This document shows, piece after piece, positions 49,290 through 57,648 of a stretch of DNA of 64,000 nt (position 1 is its first letter; each line of letters opens with the position of its first letter). The notes under the pieces were generated by a model, which worked only from the letters and a program-made list of their open reading frames with translations, did not search any database and had not been told where the DNA came from. Location: the NCBI GenBank assembly GCA_902826695.1, contig CADEFU010000001.1:297764-361763 (forward strand), given 5' to 3'. The translations under genes and the position numbers were made by a program. The stretch is from an uncultured Alphaproteobacteria bacterium (GTDB lineage: Bacteria; Pseudomonadota; Alphaproteobacteria; Micropepsales; Micropepsaceae).

Positions 49290-49336
49290 CGACGCAAATG
49301 CAGCTTGCTGGCTTAAACGCGGTGCAATTTGCGTCG
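49290..49336. promoter_or_regulatory. perfect 10-bp inverted repeat upstream of parA
   Basis: CGACGCAAAT at 49290-49299 is inverted as ATTTGCGTCG at 49327-49336, with a 27-base spacer. The right arm ends 38 bases before the parA start codon. It is a likely operator for autoregulation by ParA or its RHH-like partner, or a partition-site element. Confidence 0.6.
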
Positions 49337-49374
49337 GCTAAGTTCGCGCCTAAGGGACTTGAGAGAGGTTGGCT

Positions 49375-50100
49375 ATGTCAATGCGCGTGATTGTATTTGC
49401 TTCGCAGAAGGGCGGATCGGGGAAGACCACGCTGGCGGGGCATATCGGCGTACAGGCGGAGCTCGCGGGGGCAGGGCCGGTTGCATTGATCGATACCGAT
49501 CCGCAGGGGAGCCTTGCGAAGTGGTGGAATTGCCGGGAGGCTGCGACGCCGGCCTTCATCCATTCGGTTTTCACGAATCTGGTGCACGACCTCGATGAGG
49601 CGCGGGCGCAGGGGTTCAAACTTGTCGTCATCGACACGCCGCCTGCGGTCACGAAAGCAATTTCGGAAGTGATTGCCTTTGCCGATCTCGTCGTATTGCC
49701 GACGCGACCCAGCCCGCACGACTTGCGCGCGGTGGGGCCGACGATCGATATCTGCGAGGCGCGCAAGAAGCAGATGCTGTTCGTACTGAATGCGGCCGTC
49801 GCGCGGGCCAAGATTACAATGGAGGCAGCGGTTGCGCTGTCGCAGCATGGGACCGTCGCACCGGTGACCGTGCACAATCGTACCGACTTTGCGGCATCGA
49901 TGATCGACGGGCGCACGGTTATGGAGATCGAGCCCGAGGGGACGTCGGCTCAGGAAGTGCGCAATCTTTGGGATTACATCGAGACGCGATTGATGCGTAA
50001 GGATGTAAAGCCGGCCGAGATGAGTGAGGTCGTTCCGTTGCGCCGCAACGTCAATTCGCTCGGACGGGAAGCGCCGCTGTTCGGCCGCCGTGCGAACTAG
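49375..50100 (+). CDS. ParA/MinD-family ATPase
   Basis: A 241-residue Walker-type ATPase: deviant Walker A KGGSGKTT (residues 11-18), Walker A' in ALIDTDPQGSLAKWW, Walker B in KLVVIDTPPAV. There is no N-terminal DNA-binding extension, so it is the short ParA type that positions plasmids, chromosome arms, carboxysomes, chemoreceptors or other cargo. No ParB of the classic type follows; instead a protein with an RHH-like C-terminus does. The start is ATG at 49375 with GAGAGAGG upstream. It has a perfect inverted repeat upstream that may be its operator. Confidence 0.92.
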   Translation: MSMRVIVFASQKGGSGKTTLAGHIGVQAELAGAGPVALIDTDPQGSLAKWWNCREAATPAFIHSVFTNLVHDLDEARAQGFKLVVIDTPPAVTKAISEVIAFADLVVLPTRPSPHDLRAVGPTIDICEARKKQMLFVLNAAVARAKITMEAAVALSQHGTVAPVTVHNRTDFAASMIDGRTVMEIEPEGTSAQEVRNLWDYIETRLMRKDVKPAEMSEVVPLRRNVNSLGREAPLFGRRAN

Positions 50101-50117
50101 GCTGGAGGCGATTACAA

Positions 50118-50624
50118 ATGACAAAGTATGCACCGCTTACAGCCGGCATTTTGGCGCGCAAAGGTGAGGCTGAGCCGACCGCAACGCCGTTCGCCGATCA
50201 ACTGCTCACGCGCGTGGGTGCGCCATCGCCGGACCTGCGCGGACTGACCGCAATGGCCGGTCACGTGCACGTCGAACCTGGGTATCAGAAGCAGCAGGGA
50301 TTGCGTCCACCGTCGGTGAAAGCGCTGGATCCGATGTTCGCGTTCGGCCGCCGGCCGGCGCCGCCGCTTGAGCCTGTCGAGGAGGAAGAGGCGGCGGAGA
50401 GTCACTGCGTCGCTTGCCCAGGACCGTCTCCGGAAGAGGTGGCGAAGACTTACCACGTTAACTTGCGGCTGAAGCGGATGCGGTTTGTGAAGCTGAAGCT
50501 TTCGGCTGCGCTGCTCAGGCGGCCCGTGCAAGACATCGTGGCGGATGCGCTCGACGATTGGTTCGAAAAGTTGCCCGCGGACGTGCTTGGCGATTGCGCA
50601 TGTTTGAAGGCGCGCGGCGAGTAG
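50118..50624 (+). CDS. probable ParA partner with C-terminal ribbon-helix-helix-like segment
   Basis: A 168-residue protein starting 17 bases after parA. The first 110 residues are Pro/Glu-rich and probably disordered (acidic stretch EPVEEEEAAESHCVACPG). The C-terminal region (YHVNLRLKRMRFVKLKLSAA, then LLRRPVQDIVADALDDWFEK) reads as a beta strand with two helices, like the RHH DNA-binding fold of ParG/CopG. The pair parA plus RHH protein resembles type Ib partition modules, but the protein is longer. DNA or cargo binding is inferred. Confidence 0.7.
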   Translation: MTKYAPLTAGILARKGEAEPTATPFADQLLTRVGAPSPDLRGLTAMAGHVHVEPGYQKQQGLRPPSVKALDPMFAFGRRPAPPLEPVEEEEAAESHCVACPGPSPEEVAKTYHVNLRLKRMRFVKLKLSAALLRRPVQDIVADALDDWFEKLPADVLGDCACLKARGE

Positions 50625-50665
50625 TTCTGCGGCCCGTGCGGGCCTGCGAGCCGTCTTAGCCGATG

Positions 50666-51256
50666 TTAGTTCGCGCGCATAATCGGCGTCATCGACGGCA
50701 GCATCCCGCTGGCGACCGACGCGCTGACAACTGCCATCACGATCATCACGGCGGCCACGGCGATCGTGTAGGGAACCGCTTTCTCCGCGGCAGGCTTCAT
50801 GAGCTTAGGTAGGCCGACGAAAAGCAAGTAGAGCGAATAGGCTGCACCGAGCATTGCCAGGTTGCCGAGGGCGGGGATGATGTTGAGCAGCCCTGCGACC
50901 CAGGCGGCTGTGAGCGAGTAAGCCGCAAGCTTGAATGCTTGGCCCATATCAGATGTGCCGCCGAACCTCGACGAAAGCGCGTTGATGACGAAGGCCAGCA
51001 CGTAGACCAAGAACAGTCCTAAGAGAATCGAGACAGCGGCGCTGCTGAGCGCGTATGTGGCGGGGTACTTGATGAACGTGCCGCCAACCACCGAAATGCC
51101 GATTGCCGTGGCCAGCGCCGAGGCGATAATCAGCGGGCCGGCATACCTCATGTAGATCTGCGGGATCTCCGCCGGTTCGGCGGCGATCGCGTCCCACTCG
51201 GTCGAGGGCGAGAGGATGAGGCGAAGCACGCGTCGGAGGGTGGCGGTGAAGTCCAT
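50666..51256 (-). CDS. Yip1-family membrane protein
   Basis: A 196-residue Yip1/YIPF-domain protein: N-terminal RVLRLILSPSTEWDAIAAEP and five predicted helices (GPLIIASALATAIGISVVGG; AAYSLTAAWVAGLLNIIPAL; LGAAYSLYLLFVGLPKLMKP). Bacterial Yip1 proteins have no assigned function. The start is ATG at 51256. It is divergent from the DUF1365 gene and convergent with the ParA partner. Confidence 0.9.
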   Translation of the reverse strand: MDFTATLRRVLRLILSPSTEWDAIAAEPAEIPQIYMRYAGPLIIASALATAIGISVVGGTFIKYPATYALSSAAVSILLGLFLVYVLAFVINALSSRFGGTSDMGQAFKLAAYSLTAAWVAGLLNIIPALGNLAMLGAAYSLYLLFVGLPKLMKPAAEKAVPYTIAVAAVMIVMAVVSASVASGMLPSMTPIMRAN

Positions 51257-51383
51257 GAGATATACTACTCGAATCCGGCATTAGCAGACATATCTCTGCG
51301 ATTTCGGGCGAGCGGCGCTAGGGAAAACAGCGGTGCGCGTTGGTGGGCTTGATCCGGCCAAGCGTTATCGTCGTAAATGAGAC

Positions 51384-52163
51384 ATGGCAAAAGACGCGAT
51401 CGCGGTTGGCTTGTCGTTGATTGAGGCGCACGTGATGCACGCGCGGCTCAGGCCGAAGCGCAATGCGTTTCGCTATCGGGTGCCATATTTGGCACTGCCG
51501 GCGGCGCTGATGGATGCGGGCGGGACGGTGGGCTTGCTCTCTGTCGAGGGACGCAATCTCTTCTCGATCAAGCGGCGTGACTATGGCGATGCCGAGCGGG
51601 TGGGTTCGGCTTTCGTGCGCAACGTACTTGAGCAATGGCAGATTGCGGCGGCTGACGGCGAGATCGTGCTTGTGACGATGCCGCGCATGTTTGGCTTTGT
51701 GTTCAATCCGGTGAGCTTTTGGTTCTGTCTCGACAAGGGTGACGGCTTGCGGGCGGTCGTGGCCGAGGTCAACAATACCTTCGGCGAGCGGCACTTCTAC
51801 GTCTGCCGGCACGACGATCAGCGACGGATTGCGCCGCAAGACACGATCACGGCCGAGAAGGTATTTCACGTCTCGCCGTTTATGCCGGTGGACGGGCACT
51901 ATCGCTTTTCGTTTTCGTGGGGTGAGCGGGCGTTTGGGTGCCGGATCGATCTGCACGACGAGCAAGGGCTTATTCTGACCACGTCGGTGAGCGGGGTGCG
52001 CGTGCCCTTCAGTTCGTGGCGGCTTGCGCGGGCGCTGGCGCTCAATCCGCTGCTGATGTTCAAGGTTTTAGGATTGATTCACTATCAAGCGGTTCGTCTG
52101 TGGGCGAAGGGCGTGCGGCATTTTTCGAAGCCGCCACCGCCGCGGGAGCCTGTCAGCAGCTGA
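51384..52163 (+). CDS. DUF1365 family protein
   Basis: A 259-residue protein of DUF1365: EAHVMHARLRPKRNAFRYRV near the N-terminus, MFGFVFNPVSFWFCLD, VVAEVNNTFGERHFYVCR, and the C-terminal FKVLGLIHYQAVRLWAKGVR. Members are usually near FAD oxidases and cyclopropane-fatty-acid synthase-like genes and are implicated in fatty-acid or furan-fatty-acid modification; no such partner is adjacent here. The start is ATG at 51384. Confidence 0.92.
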   Translation: MAKDAIAVGLSLIEAHVMHARLRPKRNAFRYRVPYLALPAALMDAGGTVGLLSVEGRNLFSIKRRDYGDAERVGSAFVRNVLEQWQIAAADGEIVLVTMPRMFGFVFNPVSFWFCLDKGDGLRAVVAEVNNTFGERHFYVCRHDDQRRIAPQDTITAEKVFHVSPFMPVDGHYRFSFSWGERAFGCRIDLHDEQGLILTTSVSGVRVPFSSWRLARALALNPLLMFKVLGLIHYQAVRLWAKGVRHFSKPPPPREPVSS

Positions 52164-52214
52164 ACAGGGGGTAGTTTACTGGGTTTTGAGGCTTATCCTC
52201 TAGGATCGCGCACC

Positions 52215-52451
52215 ATGAGCGGATGGGTTTCAGGTTTGGCGCTGTTGGTGGTGGGCACGCTTTTGGCGGCCTACGGCGTGTTTCAGCTTGGGCAGGTTTC
52301 GTTGCCGAGCGCGGACGGTAGCTTGCTGGCGGCGCTTGTGCCCGTTGGGCTGATGGCAGGACTATGGGCGGGTAAGATGCAGCGCGATCGCCGCCGGTCC
52401 GTGCCGCCCGCGACGGCGATTATCATTCCGTTTACGCCGCGGCCTCGTTAA
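52215..52451 (+). CDS. small two-helix membrane protein of unknown function
   Basis: A 78-residue membrane protein with two helices (GLALLVVGTLLAAYGVFQLG; LAALVPVGLMAGLWAGKMQR) and a basic tail. No family recognised. The ATG at 52215 lies 51 bases after the DUF1365 stop, on the same strand. Confidence 0.6.
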   Translation: MSGWVSGLALLVVGTLLAAYGVFQLGQVSLPSADGSLLAALVPVGLMAGLWAGKMQRDRRRSVPPATAIIIPFTPRPR

Positions 52452-52458
52452 CAGATTC

Positions 52459-52662
52459 TTACCAGAAGTAGTTTTCTGCGCGACGCGTCTGGCGACGGCT
52501 GCGGATCAGGTTCATCGTCACGGCGGTCAGCGCGGCAACCACAAGGATCAAGCCGAAATTCCAAGCTTCGGTCTGCGTGCACGCATGTTGGCTGGACAGA
52601 AAGTCGGACGCGCTGTTGCAGGTGGCATTGCCGAGCAGCTGGATGAGGTCGAACTTGTTCAT
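52459..52662 (-). CDS. small single-helix membrane protein of unknown function
   Basis: A 67-residue protein: Cys-containing N-terminal half (LGNATCNSASDFLSSQHACT), one membrane helix (FGLILVVAALTAVTMNLIRS) and a basic C-terminal tail. Two cysteines on the outer side may pair. Not recognised. The start is ATG at 52662. Confidence 0.55.
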   Translation of the reverse strand: MNKFDLIQLLGNATCNSASDFLSSQHACTQTEAWNFGLILVVAALTAVTMNLIRSRRQTRRAENYFW

Positions 52663-52884
52663 GGCCGTTAGCTCCGATTGTGCTTTTAGATAAGCAAGCT
52701 GCGGACCAGTGGCGGAAAACGGCGGGCGAAGATTAACGCAACAGCGGTCGTCGGTCGGCTTTGGTTCGCATTACGGTTTACGCTGTGATCGTCGTCATAT
52801 GCTGGTCCGCATTGAGCCACGCAAGCAATGCCGCTCAGACGATGGCGCCGGTAGCTTGGGCCCAATCTGCGGTCGATCTAAGCG

Positions 52885-54315
52885 TTAGACAAAGTAGAGC
52901 CATGTCAGCAACGCAAAGCACGGCAGCAGGATTACCGCCGACCACATCATGTAGCCGAAGAAGCTTGGCATCTTGACGCCCGCTTCTTCGGCGATTGCCT
53001 TGACCATGAAGTTCGGAGCGTTGCCGATATAGGTGTTGGCTCCCATGAACACGGCGCCTGCCGAGATGGCGGTCAAGGTCGCTGCTAGGGGGCCCATCAA
53101 CTGTTGCGGGTCGCCGCCCGCGGCGTTGAAGAAGACGAGATAGGTTGGCGCGTTGTCGAGGAAGCTCGACAAGCCGCCCGTCAGCCAGAAATACATCGCA
53201 TTGTTGGGTGTGCCGTCGGGGTTGGTGACGAGAGTCAGCAACTCGGCGAAGGCGCCGTTTTGACCCGCGCGCAGCATCGCGATGACGGGTACGATCGTGA
53301 TGAAGATGCCCGCGAACAGCTTCGCAACTTCGGCGATCGGGCCCCAGGTGAAGTCGTTGCCGCGGCGGTACTCCATCGGTGTGAGGAGGAGCGAGGTTGC
53401 GGCTAGCCCTAAGAGCGCGATAACGCGCACGATGTCCGGGAAGCCGACATGTACGCCGTGCACGACAATCTGGGCGTCCGTCTTCCAGAGGGCTGAGCCC
53501 AGGATTGCGCCGACGACAGCAGCGAGGAGGAAGATGTTCAGCCAGCCGTTGATCTTGATTGGCGCATTGCCTTGTGGCGGCGCGGCTTTCTTCGAGTCAC
53601 GCGCGTACATGGCCGTGTCGTAAAGGTAGAAGACCACGAGCAGGATTGCGACTAGGACAAGCGTTTTCTCGAGCAAGTGTATCGTCGGCCAGAAGAAGTC
53701 GACACCTTTGAGGAAGCCGATGTAGAGCGGCGGGTCGCCGAGCGGCGTCAACGATCCGCCGATGTTCGACACCAGAAAGATGAAGAAGATGACGACATGG
53801 ACGTTGTGCGCGCGGTTCTTGTTGGCACGTAGCAGCGGGCGGATCAGCAGCACGGAGGCGCCGGTCGTTCCGGTTACGCTCGCAATGACGGTGCCGGTTG
53901 CGAGGATGCCGGTGTTCGTCGCCGGCGTGCCGTGGATGTCGCCCGAGATGTAGACGCCGCCGGAGATCGTATAGAGCGCGAACAGCAGCACGATGAACGG
54001 TACGTAATCGAGCAGCATCACGTGCAGGAACTCGTAGAGCGCGACCTCAGGTCCGTAGAGCGCGGCGAACGGGGCGATGAAGCCCAGGGCCCAAAGGGCT
54101 GCAATCTTGCCGTAGTGGTGGTGCCAGATGTGCGGGGCAGCCAGCGGCAGGACCGCGATTGAGAGCAGCAGGCCGACAAAGGGAACGGCCCATATGGCGC
54201 CCAGCGTCGCGCCATCGAGATGCGCTGTGTCAGCGGCGAGTGCCGGGCTTGAACAGACGATCAGTGACGCTATGCCGAGGGTGGCAAGGCGCTTGAGCTT
54301 TGCTCGCTGCGTCAC
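52885..54315 (-). CDS. nhaD: NhaD-type Na+/H+ antiporter (ArsB/NhaD superfamily)
   Basis: A 476-residue polytopic protein: signal-like N-terminus (LATLGIASLIVCSSPALAAD), then about eleven helices with ASVTGTTGASVLLIRPLLRA, VSNIGGSLTPLGDPPLYIGF and GGLSSFLDNAPTYLVFFNAA, all typical of NhaD sodium:proton antiporters. The GTG start at 54315 is chosen because AGGAGA lies eight bases upstream; the open frame extends to 54372. It lies 5 kb from the CPA1 exchanger; both are sodium-linked, suggesting ion homeostasis. Confidence 0.93.
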   Translation of the reverse strand: MTQRAKLKRLATLGIASLIVCSSPALAADTAHLDGATLGAIWAVPFVGLLLSIAVLPLAAPHIWHHHYGKIAALWALGFIAPFAALYGPEVALYEFLHVMLLDYVPFIVLLFALYTISGGVYISGDIHGTPATNTGILATGTVIASVTGTTGASVLLIRPLLRANKNRAHNVHVVIFFIFLVSNIGGSLTPLGDPPLYIGFLKGVDFFWPTIHLLEKTLVLVAILLVVFYLYDTAMYARDSKKAAPPQGNAPIKINGWLNIFLLAAVVGAILGSALWKTDAQIVVHGVHVGFPDIVRVIALLGLAATSLLLTPMEYRRGNDFTWGPIAEVAKLFAGIFITIVPVIAMLRAGQNGAFAELLTLVTNPDGTPNNAMYFWLTGGLSSFLDNAPTYLVFFNAAGGDPQQLMGPLAATLTAISAGAVFMGANTYIGNAPNFMVKAIAEEAGVKMPSFFGYMMWSAVILLPCFALLTWLYFV

Positions 54316-54395
54316 CGGGACAATCTCCTGTTGCTGTGCCAGGAGTATTGGATTGCGCCGCAACAGTTCCAAGGAAATCGTCGAATATCCGTTGG

Positions 54396-54851
54396 TTACG
54401 CGGCCTTGGTTGCCTTCTGTCCGCTGACGCTTGAGAGGCGGACGCGCTCTTCCTCGTTCAGCGGCGGGGCATTGGTGAGGATCAACCGGTCGGCTACGTC
54501 GCGCCGAACCGTTGGGTCGCCGTCCAGGCGCAGCACGTGGATGTCCGTCGCCCCAGAGAGGAGGGCGTCTGCGGCGATCTCGTTGAATGACAGCCGGTCG
54601 GCCAGGTTGGCGCTCTCACCTATATAGAGGGCTTGCCACTCCGTGCCGCGGCGGCGCGCGTAGATGAAGACCCCGGCTTTCCGGGGGGCTTTCTCCCCGA
54701 GGCCCATGATTTCGAACATTAGTAGTTGCGGGCCGTCCGGTCCCAGCATGCTTAATGGCCAGAAATGGTGGGTCTCTGCACGCTGGAGTTGACGTTCAAA
54801 TTTGTTTCCCCCGAGGGAGGCGCGAAACCTGTGGAGAAAGGGCAAAGGCAT
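54396..54851 (-). CDS. GIY-YIG-like domain protein
   Basis: A 151-residue protein with a GIY-YIG-nuclease-like core: AGVFIYARRRGTEWQALYIG, then ESANLADRL and the end NAPPLNEEERVR. The GVFIYAR/ALYIGES pair is the GIY-YIG strand pair; the usual conserved Arg and Glu of the active site are not clear, so nuclease activity is uncertain. The start is taken at the ATG 54851 with GGTAG upstream; ATG 54884 is an alternative adding eleven residues. Confidence 0.65.
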   Translation of the reverse strand: MPLPFLHRFRASLGGNKFERQLQRAETHHFWPLSMLGPDGPQLLMFEIMGLGEKAPRKAGVFIYARRRGTEWQALYIGESANLADRLSFNEIAADALLSGATDIHVLRLDGDPTVRRDVADRLILTNAPPLNEEERVRLSSVSGQKATKAA

Positions 54852-55143
54852 TGTTCTACCGCTGTTTTCTGGCCTGCTTGACATCGGCCTGATGCAGATC
54901 TGCTCGATCCACAGATCGAATCAGTGGGGTAATGTTAGCGGCTCCCCGTTCTTTCGCTAGGCGATTTGCACCTACCTACTGCATCTAGGGGGTGTTGCGA
55001 ATCGAACTCATAATAAGGTCAATATTTCAAGCACGGAGAAATTGAAAAACGAATTCACTTCTGCGATGTTTATCCGCAACAAATGGGGGAAGTCTCCACA
55101 GCCTTAGGGGGGTGCGTGGAGACGGGGTTTGGGGTTTCCGTTC
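54852..55143. promoter_or_regulatory. divergent gene-free region with inverted repeat
   Basis: About 290 bases, locally AT-richer than the coding flanks (54990-55080). It includes the inverted repeat at 55092-55123 directly upstream of the large exported-protein gene. No gene is visible. Confidence 0.45.
55092..55123. promoter_or_regulatory. perfect 8-bp inverted repeat upstream of exported Ala-rich protein
   Basis: GTCTCCAC at 55092-55099 is inverted at 55116-55123 (GTGGAGAC) with a 16-base spacer. It ends 20 bases before the start codon, so it could be an operator or an mRNA hairpin over the ribosome site. Confidence 0.5.
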
Positions 55144-56835
55144 ATGCGTCACGTGCTTGCGGTCGCCAGCGTAATCGTTGTGTCGATGGGTCTTGGAGGG
55201 TTTGCGGCCTCCATGAGCGTAGATCTGACACCGCCTGGGCTCGAGTTTTTCCGGCCTTTGGAATCCTCGGTGACGGCGCGTATCGAAACCCAAGAAAAGC
55301 AGCAAGCGATTCAAGCTGAAGCCAGTGGTTGCAAGTACTGCACCGACGTTGCCGAGTTGGCGAAGACGTTTTCGCGCCGCGCCGAGACTGCGCGTAAGCA
55401 CGCGGCGGCCCTGCAAGCGGCGCTCGTAACGGTCAGCGATGAAGCGACGCTCGCAGCTCGCCGGCAAGGCGAATTGAAGTCAGCCAAAGTGGCGGCCTCC
55501 CGCGCGGAAGCCGCCGCTGCCATTTTGACGGGCTGGGCCAGCCGTTGCAGCTCACAAGATTTCTGCAAGCTTCCCGTCGCCCAAGCGTCAGCTGAGTCGT
55601 GCGCAACGTCCGATGAACCGCGGTCGGCGGCGGCGCTTCTGATTGCGATGTCGGTGCGGACGGCTGCGCAGCAATGCGCCAGTTCTTCTTGCCCGTCTGT
55701 CGATTGTAAGTCGTCGGCGGCACTGGGTGCGGATATCGACCGCGTCGAGCACTCGCTTGACGAGATCGGCGGCAATGTCAGCTCGGCGCCTTCGTCGCCC
55801 GCGCTGTTGCCGGTTGGTGCGTCCACACTGAAAGCCGAAGTGACGCGCATTTCGGATGAAACGAAATACGTCGCCAACATGCTGCCTCTGCTGCTCGATA
55901 CGAGCCGCGTGACGGCAGCGGGCAATTTGCCAAAGCTTGCACCGGAGCTCGCCGATCAGCGCGCGATGTCGGCGTCGCAGCTGGCGGCGGTCATGGAGCA
56001 GGCGGCGGCGGTTGGCGATATCAAGAACGATCCGCGCACGGAAGCGGCGTGGCGGCTGAAGTCTCTGGCGACCCATCTCGCGGCGCTTGGCCGCGACACA
56101 AGTGGCAACGCGGTGGACTGGCAGCGTGCGGCTGATGCGCTTGGCGCCGGATTGATGGACTTGGCACGGTTGCATGCGATCGTCGATCGGCACGCCGTGA
56201 AGGTCAGCGAGGGCTGCGACGGCTCGGTCGCATCGGTGGCGCAGCAGCTGCGCGAGGCGCGCGCGATGCTCGATCACTGCCGTATGCGGGCAGCGTGCAT
56301 CGGCCGCGGTGGTGCGGGCGCGACCGCGAAGGCGGCTAGCGGCGACATCGACGAAGTGCTGTCACGCGCGACGGTTACGGCACAGGCGTTCACCGTCGAT
56401 GAAATCGGCGAGCAGGAGCCTATGATTGCTGCTGCAGACGGTGCCGAGCCTGAACTCATCGAGGTGTTGCGGTCGCGTGGCGTCTGCAAGCGAGCGGGTC
56501 AGTTGCGCGAAGCTTCGGTTGCCGCGCCGGTTGCGACGGCCGCTATCGCGCAGACCGTGACGCCGGCGCTTTCGCCGAGCACCGGGGCAATCAGCCCGCA
56601 AGACTTGGTCTCGGGTGCTGTGAATTCGGCGTTGAACACCCCGGCTCAATCGGCATCGCCGGACGAGGTGGTGCGGGCTTCGGCACCGGTTGCGAAGAAG
56701 CCGGCGCGTGAGCAAGAACTGCTGCCAGCCGCAGCTCCGGCAACGGTCGCGCAGCCTGCGATGACAGGCTCTGGCCTCTCGGCCTTTGGCGAAGGTGGGC
56801 CGATCCTGTTCGAGCCACAGGAGCCGAAGCAATAG
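55144..56835 (+). CDS. large exported Ala/Cys-rich helical protein of unknown function
   Basis: A 563-residue protein not recognised. It has an N-terminal signal peptide (VLAVASVIVVSMGLGGFAAS), then a long Ala/Glu-rich helical segment with coiled-coil character (ETARKHAAALQAALVTVSDE). Cysteines are paired and spaced (GCKYC; CSSQDFC; SCPSVDC; DHCRMRAAC), suggesting disulfides in the periplasm. The C-terminal 130 residues are Ala/Pro/Ser/Thr-rich and low in complexity. There is no enzyme motif. The start is ATG at 55144 (the TTG at 55129 is less likely). It appears monocistronic. Confidence 0.75.
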   Translation: MRHVLAVASVIVVSMGLGGFAASMSVDLTPPGLEFFRPLESSVTARIETQEKQQAIQAEASGCKYCTDVAELAKTFSRRAETARKHAAALQAALVTVSDEATLAARRQGELKSAKVAASRAEAAAAILTGWASRCSSQDFCKLPVAQASAESCATSDEPRSAAALLIAMSVRTAAQQCASSSCPSVDCKSSAALGADIDRVEHSLDEIGGNVSSAPSSPALLPVGASTLKAEVTRISDETKYVANMLPLLLDTSRVTAAGNLPKLAPELADQRAMSASQLAAVMEQAAAVGDIKNDPRTEAAWRLKSLATHLAALGRDTSGNAVDWQRAADALGAGLMDLARLHAIVDRHAVKVSEGCDGSVASVAQQLREARAMLDHCRMRAACIGRGGAGATAKAASGDIDEVLSRATVTAQAFTVDEIGEQEPMIAAADGAEPELIEVLRSRGVCKRAGQLREASVAAPVATAAIAQTVTPALSPSTGAISPQDLVSGAVNSALNTPAQSASPDEVVRASAPVAKKPAREQELLPAAAPATVAQPAMTGSGLSAFGEGGPILFEPQEPKQ

Positions 56836-56871
56836 GCGCTAAAGGGCGTTGAGTTGGCTTTCGCGGGCGCC

Positions 56872-57258
56872 TTAATCGGCGCCCATTTCTTTTCCGGTCA
56901 GAAAGTACGCGATCACGAAGAGCAGGCCCAATGCGCCGTCGATCAGACCCAGGACAGCTGCGACCGCCGGGGCTTGGCCGTTCATGAACAGCAGGATGCT
57001 GACCAATGTGAACGGGAATTTTTCGATCATCGCGGCCAACATGAAGATGCGGTAGCGCACAGGGTCGCTTGCGATGATTAAGAAGACGACCTGAAACGCG
57101 AGTGTGATCAGAAAGAAGCCGTGGATGAGTTCAGGCCGATCTGTATCGATCGTGGCGCCTTCGATGCCGAGCAGGTACGCGCCGTAGCCCAGGGTTAGAA
57201 TGAAGAAGCCCCAGCCGGCGGCTACTTGGAATGTGCGCTTCGCGAAACCTATGCCCAC
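56872..57258 (-). CDS. four-helix membrane protein of unknown function
   Basis: A 128-residue membrane protein, four helices (VAAGWGFFILTLGYGAYLLG; LIHGFFLITLAFQVVFLIIA; FMLAAMIEKFPFTLVSILLF; AAVLGLIDGALGLLFVIAYF). Family not recognised. It is the last gene of a three-gene operon starting with the cold-shock/VOC fusion (58464). The start is GTG at 57258, three bases after the upstream stop. Confidence 0.7.
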   Translation of the reverse strand: MGIGFAKRTFQVAAGWGFFILTLGYGAYLLGIEGATIDTDRPELIHGFFLITLAFQVVFLIIASDPVRYRIFMLAAMIEKFPFTLVSILLFMNGQAPAVAAVLGLIDGALGLLFVIAYFLTGKEMGAD

Positions 57259-57261
57259 GCC

Positions 57262-57621
57262 CTAGCGCCAGCCTTTCAGCATCATCGTGTCGTTGGGTGC
57301 AGGCGGCAGTGTCGTGGCATCGATGCGGATTGCCTTCGCCGCCAGGCCATCCGGTCCCTTTACAGCAAAAAACGTCACCGCTTGACCACTGTCCAAGTTT
57401 TGGCGGTCGCACGGATCGACATCGTCGATGTTGAAGATGGCGTCCATGTGTTCGTCAGCGGTCTCGACGAGGCCGTAGGTCTTGCGCGGCGAGAACGATT
57501 TGATGACGCCCACGCGGCGTGTCGCATGCGGTTTGAAAATTGGAAGTACAGCCGGTCCGCCTATGTTCCGATCCGGCTCGCCTTGCGGCGCGACATCCCA
57601 GTCGATCGCGCTATGTGACAT
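57262..57621 (-). CDS. cold-shock-domain-like protein
   Basis: A 119-residue protein with a divergent cold-shock fold: RRVGVIKSFSPRKTYGLVET (in place of GTVKWFNxxKGFGFI), then AIFNIDDVDPCDRQNLDSGQ and VTFFAVKGPDGLAAKAIRI. The aromatic RNA-contact residues are partly replaced, so nucleic-acid binding may be weak. It has a 36-residue N-terminal extension. The start is ATG at 57621 with AGGAG. It lies 27 bases downstream of the CSD-VOC fusion gene and 3 bases before the membrane-protein gene. Confidence 0.8.
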   Translation of the reverse strand: MSHSAIDWDVAPQGEPDRNIGGPAVLPIFKPHATRRVGVIKSFSPRKTYGLVETADEHMDAIFNIDDVDPCDRQNLDSGQAVTFFAVKGPDGLAAKAIRIDATTLPPAPNDTMMLKGWR

Positions 57622-57648
57622 GACACTCCTCTAACGGTTAGCCCCCCG

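Noticed and set aside
49375-50624. Plasmid or phage partition module as evidence for an integrated element
   Set aside because: No integrase, replication gene, tRNA att site or composition change flanks the pair, so it may be chromosomal.
52761-52976. Possible small exported peptide between two genes
   Set aside because: A signal-like start is visible, but the frame runs into the NhaD gene in the opposite sense, and no ribosome site or conserved pattern supports it.
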